Source: Myxacorys californica WJT36-NPBG1 (GTDB taxonomy: Bacteria > Cyanobacteriota > Cyanobacteriia > Leptolyngbyales > Leptolyngbyaceae). Taken from it: a stretch of 64,000 bases of DNA. The stretch covers positions 55,435-119,434 of the forward strand of contig JAHHHO010000010.1 in NCBI GenBank assembly GCA_019359315.1, given 5' to 3'. Within the stretch, counting starts at the first letter, position 1, and every line of letters begins with the position of its first letter. Under the pieces are notes generated by a model that had not been told where the DNA came from, did no database searches, and saw only the letters and a list, made by a program, of their open reading frames with translations. A program made the translations under genes and the position numbers. Positions 47,165 through 56,169 of the stretch are shown piece by piece.

Positions 47165-47461
47165 ATGAATACCGCTATGATTCGCGACTTGCTGCTGTGC
47201 GCGATCAGTCCCCTCGGTGATGAAGCCCTGATAACTTCTATGGTAAAAGCATCCCAAAATCGATTCAACTTGCCCACCAAACGAATTATTGAGCGGGTTT
47301 TGCAAGTCGGGCACCTCAACCGTCAAGAACATCTTCACTTGGCATCCGTGTTACTTGCTAGCCAACGCATTACCGAAGAAGAGCGGCGGCAGATTAACCG
47401 CATTTTTGACGACATCCAAAGTGGTCGAATCAAATTAGTGGACAACCAGGATTTGATTTAA
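47165..47461 (+). CDS. Small conserved helical protein
   Basis: A 98-residue protein. No named family recognised. It is helical and charged, with MVKASQNRFNLPTKRIIERV and HLHLASVLLASQRITEEERR followed by QINRIFDDI. Similar short proteins exist in cyanobacteria, by memory. ATG 47165 is chosen because the frame from 47081 gives 28 extra residues with no matching pattern. Followed after 44 bases by a GT4 gene, but may be separately regulated. Confidence 0.6.
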   Translation: MNTAMIRDLLLCAISPLGDEALITSMVKASQNRFNLPTKRIIERVLQVGHLNRQEHLHLASVLLASQRITEEERRQINRIFDDIQSGRIKLVDNQDLI

Positions 47462-47505
47462 CGCGTACGTATTCCGTTTCTGTTTCACGCTATTTTTTTT
47501 TGCCC

Positions 47506-48843
47506 ATGAAGCTGATTCAAACCAGTGCTTGGTATCCTCCAGACTCGTCAGGAGGCGTGGAAGTCTATCTAGACGGATTAGCTCAAGATTTAAAGCTGTT
47601 CGGCGTTGAGTGCGTAATTGGTACGCCGCTTAAACCTGAGAAAGCCTCCCCATTGACCGTTTCTCAGACACGCTCTCAGACACATCACCACAATGGCATT
47701 GAGGTGTATCGCTATGCGTCGTTTGCCGACTTTAGAAGCTGGCTGCAAGCGAGTCAAAGCAAGATCTATCACCAACATACGGTGCGGGATTCTGAAAGAA
47801 ATCCAATGCGGGGTGGATGCGGCATTCCTCATCTTCGCCTCGCGCGTGAATTGGGCATGAAAACGATCCTGACCGTTCACATGCCAGAGGTAGTTTGTGT
47901 ACGCGGCACAATGATGCAAGCCGGACAAACCGCCTGCGATGGGCAGATCAATGTGACTCGATGTGGTCACTGTTTAGGCGTTTCAAAGCGCGTTCCGCCT
48001 TGGATTGCCGAGCCGTTAAGTCAACTGCCGCGATCGCTTGTCACCGCAAGTTATGATCGACTGCGGCAATCTAGCGATGTCCGATTCCGCCAATTGGGAA
48101 CGACACTGAGGACGCCAGCGCAGGTGCGCGATCGCGCGCATCAACTGCGAGAAATTGTCCATCTCACCGATCGAATCGTCGTTGTCTGTCAATGGCTCTA
48201 CGATGCCCTTGTGGCAAACGGCGTTCCTGAAACCAAACTCCTTCTTAGTCGCCACGGCGTTTCTCCGACATCCCACCTTTCACGCTCTGTCTCTCACGCC
48301 TCGCTTAAGATCGGCTTTCTCGGTCGTTGGCAAGAAACAAAGGGCGTTCAAATCCTCGTTCAAGCGCTTCAGCATGTGCCGCGATCGCGGCCTGTCGAAC
48401 TGATCATCCATGCTACTCATGCGGATGAGCACGGACAGGCAAACCGCGAACGAATTCTTGCGATCGCAGCCCAAGATTCCAGAATTCAGATTCGAGATCC
48501 GTTGAGTCGTGCCGACGTACCTGGTGCGATCGCTCAGTTCGATCTCTTAGCCGTTCCTTCACAGTGGCTTGAAACGGGACCTTTGGTTGTGCTAGAAGCT
48601 CATGCGGTTGGAACTCCGGTCATGGGTTCGGATTTGGGCGGCATCGCTGAACTTGTCAGTCACGGCAAAGATGGCTGGTTGATTCCAGCGACAGATCCCC
48701 AAGCTTGGGCAAACACCATTGAACACTTGGCGGAACATCCAGAAGTTGTCGCGACGCTCAAGCAAGGCATCCGACCTGTAAAGACAATCCGTGAAGTCGC
48801 GGAGGAGATGGTAGCGCTTTATGAAGAACTTATAGAGGATTGA
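47506..48843 (+). CDS. GT4 glycosyltransferase with Cys-rich insert
   Basis: A retaining GT-B glycosyltransferase of 445 residues. The N-terminal domain has SSGGVEVYLDGLAQDL. The C-terminal half has GFLGRWQETKGVQILVQAL, VPSQWLETGPLVVLEAHAVG and LGGIAELV, the nucleotide-sugar pocket. A Cys cluster at about 127-155 (CVRG...ACDG...RCGHC) could bind zinc and is seen in some GT4 proteins. First gene of the glycan cassette. ATG 47506 preferred to an upstream TTG. Confidence 0.85.
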   Translation: MKLIQTSAWYPPDSSGGVEVYLDGLAQDLKLFGVECVIGTPLKPEKASPLTVSQTRSQTHHHNGIEVYRYASFADFRSWLQASQSKIYHQHTVRDSERNPMRGGCGIPHLRLARELGMKTILTVHMPEVVCVRGTMMQAGQTACDGQINVTRCGHCLGVSKRVPPWIAEPLSQLPRSLVTASYDRLRQSSDVRFRQLGTTLRTPAQVRDRAHQLREIVHLTDRIVVVCQWLYDALVANGVPETKLLLSRHGVSPTSHLSRSVSHASLKIGFLGRWQETKGVQILVQALQHVPRSRPVELIIHATHADEHGQANRERILAIAAQDSRIQIRDPLSRADVPGAIAQFDLLAVPSQWLETGPLVVLEAHAVGTPVMGSDLGGIAELVSHGKDGWLIPATDPQAWANTIEHLAEHPEVVATLKQGIRPVKTIREVAEEMVALYEELIED

Positions 48844-48877
48844 GGGTACTTTTAGTCAGGACTCTGGCGCACTCTTT

Positions 48878-48905
48878 GTTATGAAAGTTTCGTTATGAAA
48901 GTTTC
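48878..48905. repeat. 14-bp perfect tandem duplication at a start codon
   Basis: GTTATGAAAGTTTC occurs at 48878-48891 and 48892-48905. Each copy has an ATG; the second is the true start of the next gene and the first is 14 bases upstream, out of frame. Confidence 0.9.
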
Positions 48906-50046
48906 TATTTTGACTCCCAACTTTTCTAAAGGTGGCGTCGATCGCGCTTATCTTTTAGCGCAAGTGCTGCGATCGCTCAATCACGATGTCGAAATTTTGG
49001 GATTTTTATTTGGCGAAAAAATCTATCCAGAACCGCCGCCAGATCTGCCGATTGTATGTTTACCCGGAAATCAGCCACCTTTGTTTACCTCGGTTAGACA
49101 TCTGCTCTCCAAGATCGATGGTGACGTGGTGTATGCTGTAAAGCCTAAGCCCGCGAGTTTTGGCGTCGCGTTGCTCAAAAAACTTCAGAAGCGATGTCCT
49201 GTCATTCTAGACATTGACGATTGGGAAATGAGTTGGATGGGCGGCGATGAGTGGCGCTATCGTCCGGGACTAAAACAATTTGCGCGGGATGTATTGAAAT
49301 CGGATGGCGCACTGCGATCGCTCGATCATCCTCTTTATCTCCGATCGATGGAAAAGCTAGTTTCTCGTGCAGATGCCATCACGGTGGACACGCAGTTCCT
49401 AAAAAATCGCTTTGGCGGCGTGTATCTACCCAATGGCAAGGACACGGGTATGTTTGACCCGCAAAAATACGATCCAGAGGAGAGCCGTCGTAAATACGGA
49501 TTATCCGATTACCGGGTGCTGATGTTTCCGGGCGCGTCCCGTCCTCACAAAGGCTTAGAAGACGTTTTGGTTGCTCTCGATCGTCTAAATCAGCTTGACT
49601 TGAAGCTTGTGATTGTCGGCGGCAGTCCTTACGACGACTACGATCGCCACCTGATCGAAAAGTGGGGACGCTGGGTGATCAAACTCCCGCCTGCTCCCTT
49701 TTGGCAAATGCCCGAAATTGTAGCCGCCGCCCATGTCGTAGTCGTTCCCCAACGGGACACCGTAACCGCCCAAGCCCAGTTTCCGATCAAACTCACCGAA
49801 GGAATGGCGATGGCAAAGCCAATTCTTGCCAGCCGAGTCGGGGATATCCCGGAGATCCTAGGTAACACTGGATTTCTTGTAAATCCCGGATCACCAGAGC
49901 ATATTGTAGAAAGAATTAATGAGATTTTTCAAGATTGGGATTTAGCTCAGGACCGGGGACTTCAAGCTAGAGAACGCTGTTTAGCTCACTACAGCGTGAA
50001 TGCTATGGCTCCGATCGTCGAAAATTCCTTGTCTCAACTGCGCTAG
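48895..50046 (+). CDS. GT4 glycosyltransferase
   Basis: A 383-residue GT-B glycosyltransferase. The N-terminal domain opens LTPNFSKGGVDRAYLLAQVL. The C-terminal domain has PGASRPHKGLEDVLVALDRL and the nucleotide-sugar stretch KLTEGMAMAKPILASRVGDI followed by PEIL. Sugar donor and acceptor unknown. The start lies in a 14-bp tandem duplication. Second gene of the glycan cassette. Confidence 0.88.
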   Translation: MKVSILTPNFSKGGVDRAYLLAQVLRSLNHDVEILGFLFGEKIYPEPPPDLPIVCLPGNQPPLFTSVRHLLSKIDGDVVYAVKPKPASFGVALLKKLQKRCPVILDIDDWEMSWMGGDEWRYRPGLKQFARDVLKSDGALRSLDHPLYLRSMEKLVSRADAITVDTQFLKNRFGGVYLPNGKDTGMFDPQKYDPEESRRKYGLSDYRVLMFPGASRPHKGLEDVLVALDRLNQLDLKLVIVGGSPYDDYDRHLIEKWGRWVIKLPPAPFWQMPEIVAAAHVVVVPQRDTVTAQAQFPIKLTEGMAMAKPILASRVGDIPEILGNTGFLVNPGSPEHIVERINEIFQDWDLAQDRGLQARERCLAHYSVNAMAPIVENSLSQLR

Positions 50047-50092
50047 TGGTTGCTGTCATTAGTGATCGCGCTCTTTCTAAAAACGCTGGGAG

Positions 50093-50254
50093 GGCGCGAT
50101 CGCATATTTAGCCGCGATCCAGACGTGGTAGAAACTTTGCGTCAAGGAGTTTAAACCTATTATCCGTACGTTTGATGCCGTTGCCGATGAGATGAAACTG
50201 CTGTATCAGCGTATCCTGATTCAAAACACCCTGTCTAAGTGTTTCCTGCACTAG
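50093..50254 (+). pseudogene. Short coding relic before the ABC exporter
   Basis: The 282-base gap between GT4 and the exporter contains a run that looks coding but is split between frames. RDRIFSRDPDVVETLRQ (from about 50093) continues, after a shift near 50146, as EFKPIIRTFDAVADEMKLLY and QRILIQNT to a TAG at 50252-50254. No start codon or full domain. It may be the 3' end of a lost glycan gene. Family not identified. Confidence 0.3.
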
Positions 50255-50328
50255 ACAAGCGGGATAACTAGAAACAGTTCTTTGTCGTCGCTTGATGTGC
50301 CCTGATCGTCGTTTGTCTAGAACACTCC

Positions 50329-52137
50329 ATGTCGCCTAACAAGCTCCTCCTTCAATTTGCCTTGCGATATCCCCGTTGGATTGTCGCAACAGTGGTTTTG
50401 GGCTTTTCGGGAGCCTTGTTTAATGGTGTCAGTACGATGCTGATTGTCCCCGTCGTTCTTGGGTTTTTGGGACAGGATGTGAATCTCAAGGGGATTCCTC
50501 CAGTGTTGCAAAGAGCCTTCTCTAGTGTGGATGGACAAGCGGGAGACACCCGATTGCTCACCATGATGGGCGTTGTGCTGTTGGCAATTTTGCTCAAAAA
50601 TATCACTAGCTATGTCAGCACTCTATCGTCGAGTCATTTGTCGCGATCGCTGGTCAACGAAATTCGCAAAGATGGCCTCAAACTTTTACTCGACGTAGAT
50701 TTAGACTTCTACGCTAAAACAAAAATTGGAGACTTAATCAATCGTTTAGGTGGAGAAGTCGGCTCAACGGCTGCCGCGATTCGGATTGCAATTCAGATGA
50801 TCACGACGGTGATCACGGTGTTGGTGTTTGTAGCACTACTACTCGCGATCTCTTGGCAACTGACCCTGGCATCTACTGTACTATTGCTATTTGTTTCGAT
50901 CGCAAATAACTATTTTGTCAAACGAGCGAAGCAATTTGGGCAGAAACTCTCGGATCAGTCGCGTGATTATTCGGTAGCAGTGCTGGAAATGCTGTCAGGA
51001 ATCCGATTGGTAAAAGCGACAGGCAACGAACGGCAGGAATATCACAAGCTCGAAACGTTGATTGATGCGCGAGAACAAGCTGATTTTCAATCCCAGGCAA
51101 ATGCGGCCCTAATTGGCCCTGTTAATGAGATGGCAGGCATCTTAACAGTGCTAGCGATCGTGGTTCTCGGTCGGGTTTTCTTTGCCGCCGAACTCGAATC
51201 ACTCTCAACGGTTCTACTCACGTATTTGCTGATTTTGTTTCGCCTGTTGCCCTTTGTTGGGCAACTCAACGGCGCTCGCGGTGCGTTTGCAACAATGGCT
51301 CCTAGCGTTGCCGTTGTCAACGAATTTCTGCGACGTGACAATAAACCGTTTATGAGCAAAGGCAATCACACATTTATTGCCCTAGAGAACGAAATTCAAT
51401 TCCAAAATCTATCCTTTTCGTATCCCGGATATGATCGCCAAGTGCTAGATCGCGTCAATCTATCGCTACCAAAAGGAACCACTCTCGCATTAGTCGGTTC
51501 TTCCGGGGCGGGCAAATCGACGATGGCAGACTTGTTGCCTCGATTTTACGACCTAACCGACGGACGAATTTTGATCGACGATCGCGACTTGCGCGACTTT
51601 GATCCCCAATCGTTGCGTCGAGCAATGGGCATCGTTAGCCAGGATACGTTTTTGTTTAACGACTCCGTTCGCAACAATATTGCGTATGCGTGTGACTCTG
51701 TAACCGACGATCAAATCATCGAAGCGGCGAAACGTGCCAACGCTTACGAGTTCATTGTGAATTTGCCGCAAGGATTCGAGACGCTGATTGGAGATCGCGG
51801 CGTTATGCTCTCTGGCGGACAGCGACAACGCCTCGCGATCGCGCGTGCTCTCCTGCGCGATCCAGATATTCTGATTCTTGATGAAGCCACCAGCGCACTT
51901 GATACCGTTTCTGAACGGCTCGTGCAGCAAGCGATTGACGAATTGAGCCGCGATCGCACCACGCTCGTCATCGCTCACCGTCTGTCTACGGTGCAAAACG
52001 CCGATCAAATTGCCGTTCTCGATCAAGGTCAAGTGGTCGAACTCGGAACTCATACTGAGCTTCTCAAAAAAGGCGGTCTCTACGCTCAGCTTTATTCCAT
52101 GCAATTCTCAAACGAAGAACAACCCGTCGGCCTCTAG
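50329..52137 (+). CDS. MsbA/HepA-like ABC exporter (fused permease-ATPase)
   Basis: A 602-residue half-transporter. It has six N-terminal transmembrane helices (about 15-310) and a C-terminal ATPase (about 350-595) with Walker A GSSGAGKSTM, signature LSGGQRQRLA and Walker B ILILDEATSALD. Dimers flip lipids or lipid-linked glycans; HepA-type members export heterocyst envelope polysaccharide. Here it sits among glycosyltransferases, so a lipid-linked glycan is the likely cargo (inference). Confidence 0.88.
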   Translation: MSPNKLLLQFALRYPRWIVATVVLGFSGALFNGVSTMLIVPVVLGFLGQDVNLKGIPPVLQRAFSSVDGQAGDTRLLTMMGVVLLAILLKNITSYVSTLSSSHLSRSLVNEIRKDGLKLLLDVDLDFYAKTKIGDLINRLGGEVGSTAAAIRIAIQMITTVITVLVFVALLLAISWQLTLASTVLLLFVSIANNYFVKRAKQFGQKLSDQSRDYSVAVLEMLSGIRLVKATGNERQEYHKLETLIDAREQADFQSQANAALIGPVNEMAGILTVLAIVVLGRVFFAAELESLSTVLLTYLLILFRLLPFVGQLNGARGAFATMAPSVAVVNEFLRRDNKPFMSKGNHTFIALENEIQFQNLSFSYPGYDRQVLDRVNLSLPKGTTLALVGSSGAGKSTMADLLPRFYDLTDGRILIDDRDLRDFDPQSLRRAMGIVSQDTFLFNDSVRNNIAYACDSVTDDQIIEAAKRANAYEFIVNLPQGFETLIGDRGVMLSGGQRQRLAIARALLRDPDILILDEATSALDTVSERLVQQAIDELSRDRTTLVIAHRLSTVQNADQIAVLDQGQVVELGTHTELLKKGGLYAQLYSMQFSNEEQPVGL

Positions 52138-52163
52138 AAATCTCGCATCAGAAATCTCGCATC
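52136..52163. repeat. 14-bp perfect tandem duplication after the ABC exporter
   Basis: AGAAATCTCGCATC occurs at 52136-52149 and 52150-52163, between the TAG stop (52135-52137) and the next ATG at 52166. Confidence 0.9.
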
Positions 52164-52165
52164 TT

Positions 52166-53125
52166 ATGACTAAGAAAACAATTGGAATGGTCAGCAGCTA
52201 CGTCGGGCTTAACCCAAGCCCGACCGATTGGCTATGGCAGCAGTCGCCCTACCCGTTTGGACAGTGGAACAATATTCAAATCGAAGCATCGGCAGAAAAC
52301 CCCGATTTTCTACTGTTGTATCAGTTTGATTTTCCGCGTCCGTCTCAGCCGAAAAAATCGTTGCGGTCTATGCTGCGTAAACCTACGCCGCCACCTGATA
52401 TCAGAGAACGATTTCGCGGAGTTCCCCACGATCGCGCCATTTACTTACTTCGAGAACCGCCGCTTCCTGAAATCGTAGACATTACCAAAGCCAATTACGC
52501 CAACGCTAGCCAGTACTGCGCTCACGTTTCAGGCCCCGATGACTTTGCACCTGTGCCCGACTACATGCCTGCCATCTGGTATTTGGGCAATTCGTTTCGC
52601 GAACTGAACGATATGCCCCCACCCGAAAAAGTCAAAACCTGTAGCTGGATTACCTCTGGCATTAGCCGCACGGAGAATCATCGCAAGCGATTGGCGTTTC
52701 TGAAACTGCTGCAAGACAATGCCGTAGATTTCGATCTCTATGGGCGAGATCTCCCACCTTGGTCATACAACAGAGGCCGGATGAACGGCAAGTGGTACGG
52801 CATGGCTCCGTACTATTACAACTTGTCAATTGAGAACTACGCTGAGAACGATTGGTACGTCACTGAAAAACTTTGGGATGCTTTGCTGTCGTGGTGTTTG
52901 CCGATCTACTATGGCGGCTCTGCGGCAGACAAACTGTTGCCTCCAGGAAGTTTTCTACGGTTGCCGAGCTTGGATGAAAAAGGATTGAAGTATATCCAGG
53001 AGGTGACGGCAACGCGGGATGCTTGGCATGAGGCGAAAGCCGCGATCGCAGAAGCACGTCAAGTCATTCTGCACAAATTGAATCTAGTCAATTGGCTCTC
53101 CGAATATGTTGCTCGCTTCGATTGA
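52166..53125 (+). CDS. GT10 alpha-1,3-fucosyltransferase-like protein
   Basis: A 319-residue glycosyltransferase of family GT10. The diagnostic segment YNLSIENYAENDWYVTEKLW followed by DALLSWCLPIYYGG matches the FxxxFEN...YVTEK...P.YxG donor-binding motif. YLLREPP and WITSGISRTENHRKRLAFL also fit. No transmembrane anchor is present, as in bacterial enzymes. Likely adds fucose or a related sugar from a GDP-sugar to a surface glycan. ATG 52166 chosen; the upstream frame overlaps the exporter. Confidence 0.85.
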   Translation: MTKKTIGMVSSYVGLNPSPTDWLWQQSPYPFGQWNNIQIEASAENPDFLLLYQFDFPRPSQPKKSLRSMLRKPTPPPDIRERFRGVPHDRAIYLLREPPLPEIVDITKANYANASQYCAHVSGPDDFAPVPDYMPAIWYLGNSFRELNDMPPPEKVKTCSWITSGISRTENHRKRLAFLKLLQDNAVDFDLYGRDLPPWSYNRGRMNGKWYGMAPYYYNLSIENYAENDWYVTEKLWDALLSWCLPIYYGGSAADKLLPPGSFLRLPSLDEKGLKYIQEVTATRDAWHEAKAAIAEARQVILHKLNLVNWLSEYVARFD

Positions 53126-53149
53126 AAGACGCTCTCTCGACAAACCACT

Positions 53150-54121
53150 ATGAACGGAATTTGTACCCTCGCAAACGATCGTGTGTATGACCAACTCATC
53201 GCCTTGCTCAATAGCATTGAGGTGGTGATGGGTCAAACGCTGCCAATTTGCATTTATCCCTTTGATGATCAGTGCGATCGCATTCGGGCAGAAATTCGCA
53301 ATCGCCCAAACGTTACGATCTACGACGATCAAGACTCGATCCGGCGTTGGGACACGTTTATGCAACGCATTGCCCCAGAACGGTTAAATCACAAACTCCG
53401 GTTATATGGAGCGCATCGGCGGTTCTGCGCGTTTGACGGCCCGTTTGACAACTTTGTCTATATGGATGCGGATACGCTGGCGATGAGTCCCCTCGATCGC
53501 GTGTTTGGCATGTTAGATAAATTCGATTGGGTCGTTTACGATTACCAATTTCTCGATCCGAGCAAGATTTATAACGTCAATTCTGCAAAGCTCTATGACG
53601 TCTTTTCCGACGAACGGATTCGCAGCGAAATCTTTTGTTCTGGATTTTTTGCTGCCAAGCGGGGACTGTTTGGAGAGCACCAACGCGAAACCTTGATTGC
53701 TCAATTGCAAGCGGGCGATAAAGAGATTTTGTATGGAGGAGCCGGAGAGCAACCTGTGCTGAATTACATGGTGATGCGCTCTGGGCTGAAAAGCTGTAAT
53801 TTAGGGTCCTATTTGCCGTCTGACAAATCGACTGGATGTTCTGTCACCTCAAAGCATTTTGAAGAACGAAACCATATTCTTTACGATCGCGGGACTCGGT
53901 TGACCTACCTGCATTACATCGGTGTCAAGCCACAATTGATGGAGCAAGTTTGTGCGGGCGAGAATGTTATGTTTCCCTACCGGAACTTATTCCTGCACTA
54001 CCGCTTTTTACATGAGCCTCAGAAGCGTCCTGTGTTTCTTGACCCGCCGCCTGCTGAACCAAAAACACTTTCTCCCAGTTTCGTTAAACGAGTTCTGAAA
54101 AAATTGAGGTTGGCTTACTAA
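53150..54121 (+). CDS. GT8-like glycosyltransferase, Npun_R2821/R2823 type (paralogue 1)
   Basis: A 323-residue protein. The opening MNGICTLANDRVYDQLIALL, the RRFCAFDGPFDNFVYMDADT region with its DxD-type DAD, and CSGFFAAKRG fit a GT-A-fold family I recall as Npun_R2821/Npun_R2823 in Nostoc. Cytosolic, with no signal. First of three tandem paralogues. It shares more with the third (DQDSI.RW, FDGPFD, DADTLAM, CAG/CSG-F-A-K-G) than with the middle one. Confidence 0.75.
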   Translation: MNGICTLANDRVYDQLIALLNSIEVVMGQTLPICIYPFDDQCDRIRAEIRNRPNVTIYDDQDSIRRWDTFMQRIAPERLNHKLRLYGAHRRFCAFDGPFDNFVYMDADTLAMSPLDRVFGMLDKFDWVVYDYQFLDPSKIYNVNSAKLYDVFSDERIRSEIFCSGFFAAKRGLFGEHQRETLIAQLQAGDKEILYGGAGEQPVLNYMVMRSGLKSCNLGSYLPSDKSTGCSVTSKHFEERNHILYDRGTRLTYLHYIGVKPQLMEQVCAGENVMFPYRNLFLHYRFLHEPQKRPVFLDPPPAEPKTLSPSFVKRVLKKLRLAY

Positions 54122-54123
54122 CA

Positions 54124-55002
54124 ATGAAAGGAATTTATATTGTCGCAAACGACAAAGTCATTGATAATGCGATCGCATTGCTCAACAGTATTCGCCGCTG
54201 CGATCGCGAGGTTCCGGTCTACCTGATTCCATTTAACGATGATTATCAAACGGTTCTCACAACGCTAAATCAATTACACAACGTTCAGCTTTTTCCTGAC
54301 TTAGAATTGCTGGAACGGCTCACTCGTAACGTGGGTGAAATCTTCGATCGCGACTTTCTAGCATTGCCTAACAAAATGAGAAAGTTAGCCGTTTGGTTTG
54401 GTGTATTAGATGAGTTTCTCTACATTGATACAGATATTGTCGTTTTTGAGAAAATTGCAGATCGATTAAATCGGCTTTCTGAAATAGACTTTTTTTGCAG
54501 CGACTATCACTTCTCTAGCGAAGGATTGCGAAACGTATTTTCGCCAATCATTCGTGAGCAAAATATTTTTACTGACGAACAGCTACAAGATGTGTTTAAT
54601 AGTGGTTTTTGGGGATCGAAAAAAGGCGTAATTACTGAGGAGCAACTGTACGATGTGTTGCGAGAATGCTCTCAGCATCGAGAATATTTCGATTTTACTC
54701 AAGGCGTTACGGATCAACCTGTTCTAAATTATCTCATTCTCAAGTGTTTCCCTAAACGAGAAAATTTAGTTAAAGCCTCAGACAAGATACCTGGTAGTTG
54801 GGCTGGTTCTAAGCACTTTGAGAATCGAAACTCTGTCCTGTACGACAAAGATCAGCCGCTGCAATACATTCATTGGGCGGGCATCGCTATGCATCCTAGC
54901 GCACCTTACTGGGAAGTGTGGCAGCACTACCGTTATCTGCATGAACCCAGTAATTTTTGGCGTAAAGTATCTCGTTTAGTTTCTTTTGTGAGTGCAAGGT
55001 AA
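54124..55002 (+). CDS. GT8-like glycosyltransferase, divergent paralogue 2
   Basis: A 292-residue member of the same trio. It keeps MKGIYIVANDKVIDNAIALL, a DTD in LYIDTDIVVFEKI, NSGFWGSKKGV, and WAGSKHFENRNSVLYDKDQP with a terminal YRYLHEPSNFW. The middle region differs from the flanking paralogues. Two bases separate it from paralogue 1, and its stop overlaps the next ATG (TAATG), so the trio is translated as a unit. Confidence 0.75.
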   Translation: MKGIYIVANDKVIDNAIALLNSIRRCDREVPVYLIPFNDDYQTVLTTLNQLHNVQLFPDLELLERLTRNVGEIFDRDFLALPNKMRKLAVWFGVLDEFLYIDTDIVVFEKIADRLNRLSEIDFFCSDYHFSSEGLRNVFSPIIREQNIFTDEQLQDVFNSGFWGSKKGVITEEQLYDVLRECSQHREYFDFTQGVTDQPVLNYLILKCFPKRENLVKASDKIPGSWAGSKHFENRNSVLYDKDQPLQYIHWAGIAMHPSAPYWEVWQHYRYLHEPSNFWRKVSRLVSFVSAR

Positions 55003-56069
55003 TGAATGGTATTTACATTCTGGCAAACGACTATGTTTATCATCAGCTTGTGGCGTTGCTGAACAGTATTGAGGTAAATATTGGTCAAGATATGCCTGTG
55101 TGCATCATTCCTTATGACAATCGGTTAGACCAGGTAAAAGCTGAAGTTGCTCGTCGTCCTCAGGTCACGTTGTTTGAGGATCAAGACTCGATTGAGCGTT
55201 GGGAAGCGTTTGCCACACAAGCGTGGAAAGCCCACGATCGCGCGCAGAAAGAATGGCGCGTTTCTTTAGGAGTTGCGCGAAGCGCTAATCGCAGCCTGCC
55301 CGAAACTTATCGTCTCGCCATGCACCGCAAATTGTGCTGTTTCGACGGTCCGTTTGATCAATTTATCTATTTTGATGCTGATACCCTAGCAATGGGATCG
55401 GTTGAGCTTATTTTTCAACAGTTAGAGCAGTACAGTTGGGTCACAAATGATTATCAGTACTGCTCAGATGTGAAGTACATTTTTGACGCATCTGAAGAAG
55501 ATTTATCCAAGGTTTTTACTCTCAATAAGCTTAAGTCTCATATCTTCTGTGCGGGCTGGTTTGCTTCTAAAAAAGGCGTATTTACTGCTGAAATTCTAGA
55601 GCAATTGCTACATCATCTTTGTGCAGGAGAAGCTGATTTAATGGCGCTTTGGGGGCCGGATCAATCGCTTCTAAATTACATGGTTTTGCGGAGCGAAATT
55701 TCTTACTATAACTTCGCAGTTCACGGCGAGGCAACTGGTTCTCATTGGTCGTCTAAGTTCGATGAGATTGAGCATGTTTTGTATGACAAAGGGCGGAGAT
55801 TAACTTACATTCATTACATGAGTGTTGCGTCATCTAAATTTAATCGTTTGTGTCAAGGAATTGCTGTAGAGATTCCTTATCGAGATTTGTTTCTGCACTA
55901 TCGATATCTCAATGATCCTATTCAGAAACCCGTGTCATTTTTGCCAGACACCCCATCTGTTTCTGGTACTAATTTCGGTGCGATCGCAAGCTCAATTGCA
56001 TCATTTATTAAGCGAAAAAATGACAACTTGCAGCACAAGTTTCGTCAGTTCAAAAGCAGTTTGAGCTAG
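55002..56069 (+). CDS. GT8-like glycosyltransferase, Npun_R2821/R2823 type (paralogue 3)
   Basis: A 355-residue protein. The start MNGIYILANDYVYHQLVALL and the DxD in YFDADTLAM are as in paralogue 1. A C-terminal extension (about 320-355) is Ser- and Lys-rich. KFDEIEHVLYDKGRRLTYIH and PYRDLFLHYRYLNDP also match paralogue 1. Last of the trio; the epimerase gene follows after 100 bases. Confidence 0.75.
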   Translation: MNGIYILANDYVYHQLVALLNSIEVNIGQDMPVCIIPYDNRLDQVKAEVARRPQVTLFEDQDSIERWEAFATQAWKAHDRAQKEWRVSLGVARSANRSLPETYRLAMHRKLCCFDGPFDQFIYFDADTLAMGSVELIFQQLEQYSWVTNDYQYCSDVKYIFDASEEDLSKVFTLNKLKSHIFCAGWFASKKGVFTAEILEQLLHHLCAGEADLMALWGPDQSLLNYMVLRSEISYYNFAVHGEATGSHWSSKFDEIEHVLYDKGRRLTYIHYMSVASSKFNRLCQGIAVEIPYRDLFLHYRYLNDPIQKPVSFLPDTPSVSGTNFGAIASSIASFIKRKNDNLQHKFRQFKSSLS

Positions 56070-56169
56070 TAGTTTGTAACCTTGATTTTCTAGGAACGAG
56101 AGAAGCGTATCTCCTAAGGAACCGCAATCAGGTAAGATCGTCAGATCGTTGGAGTCTGATCTTATTTGT

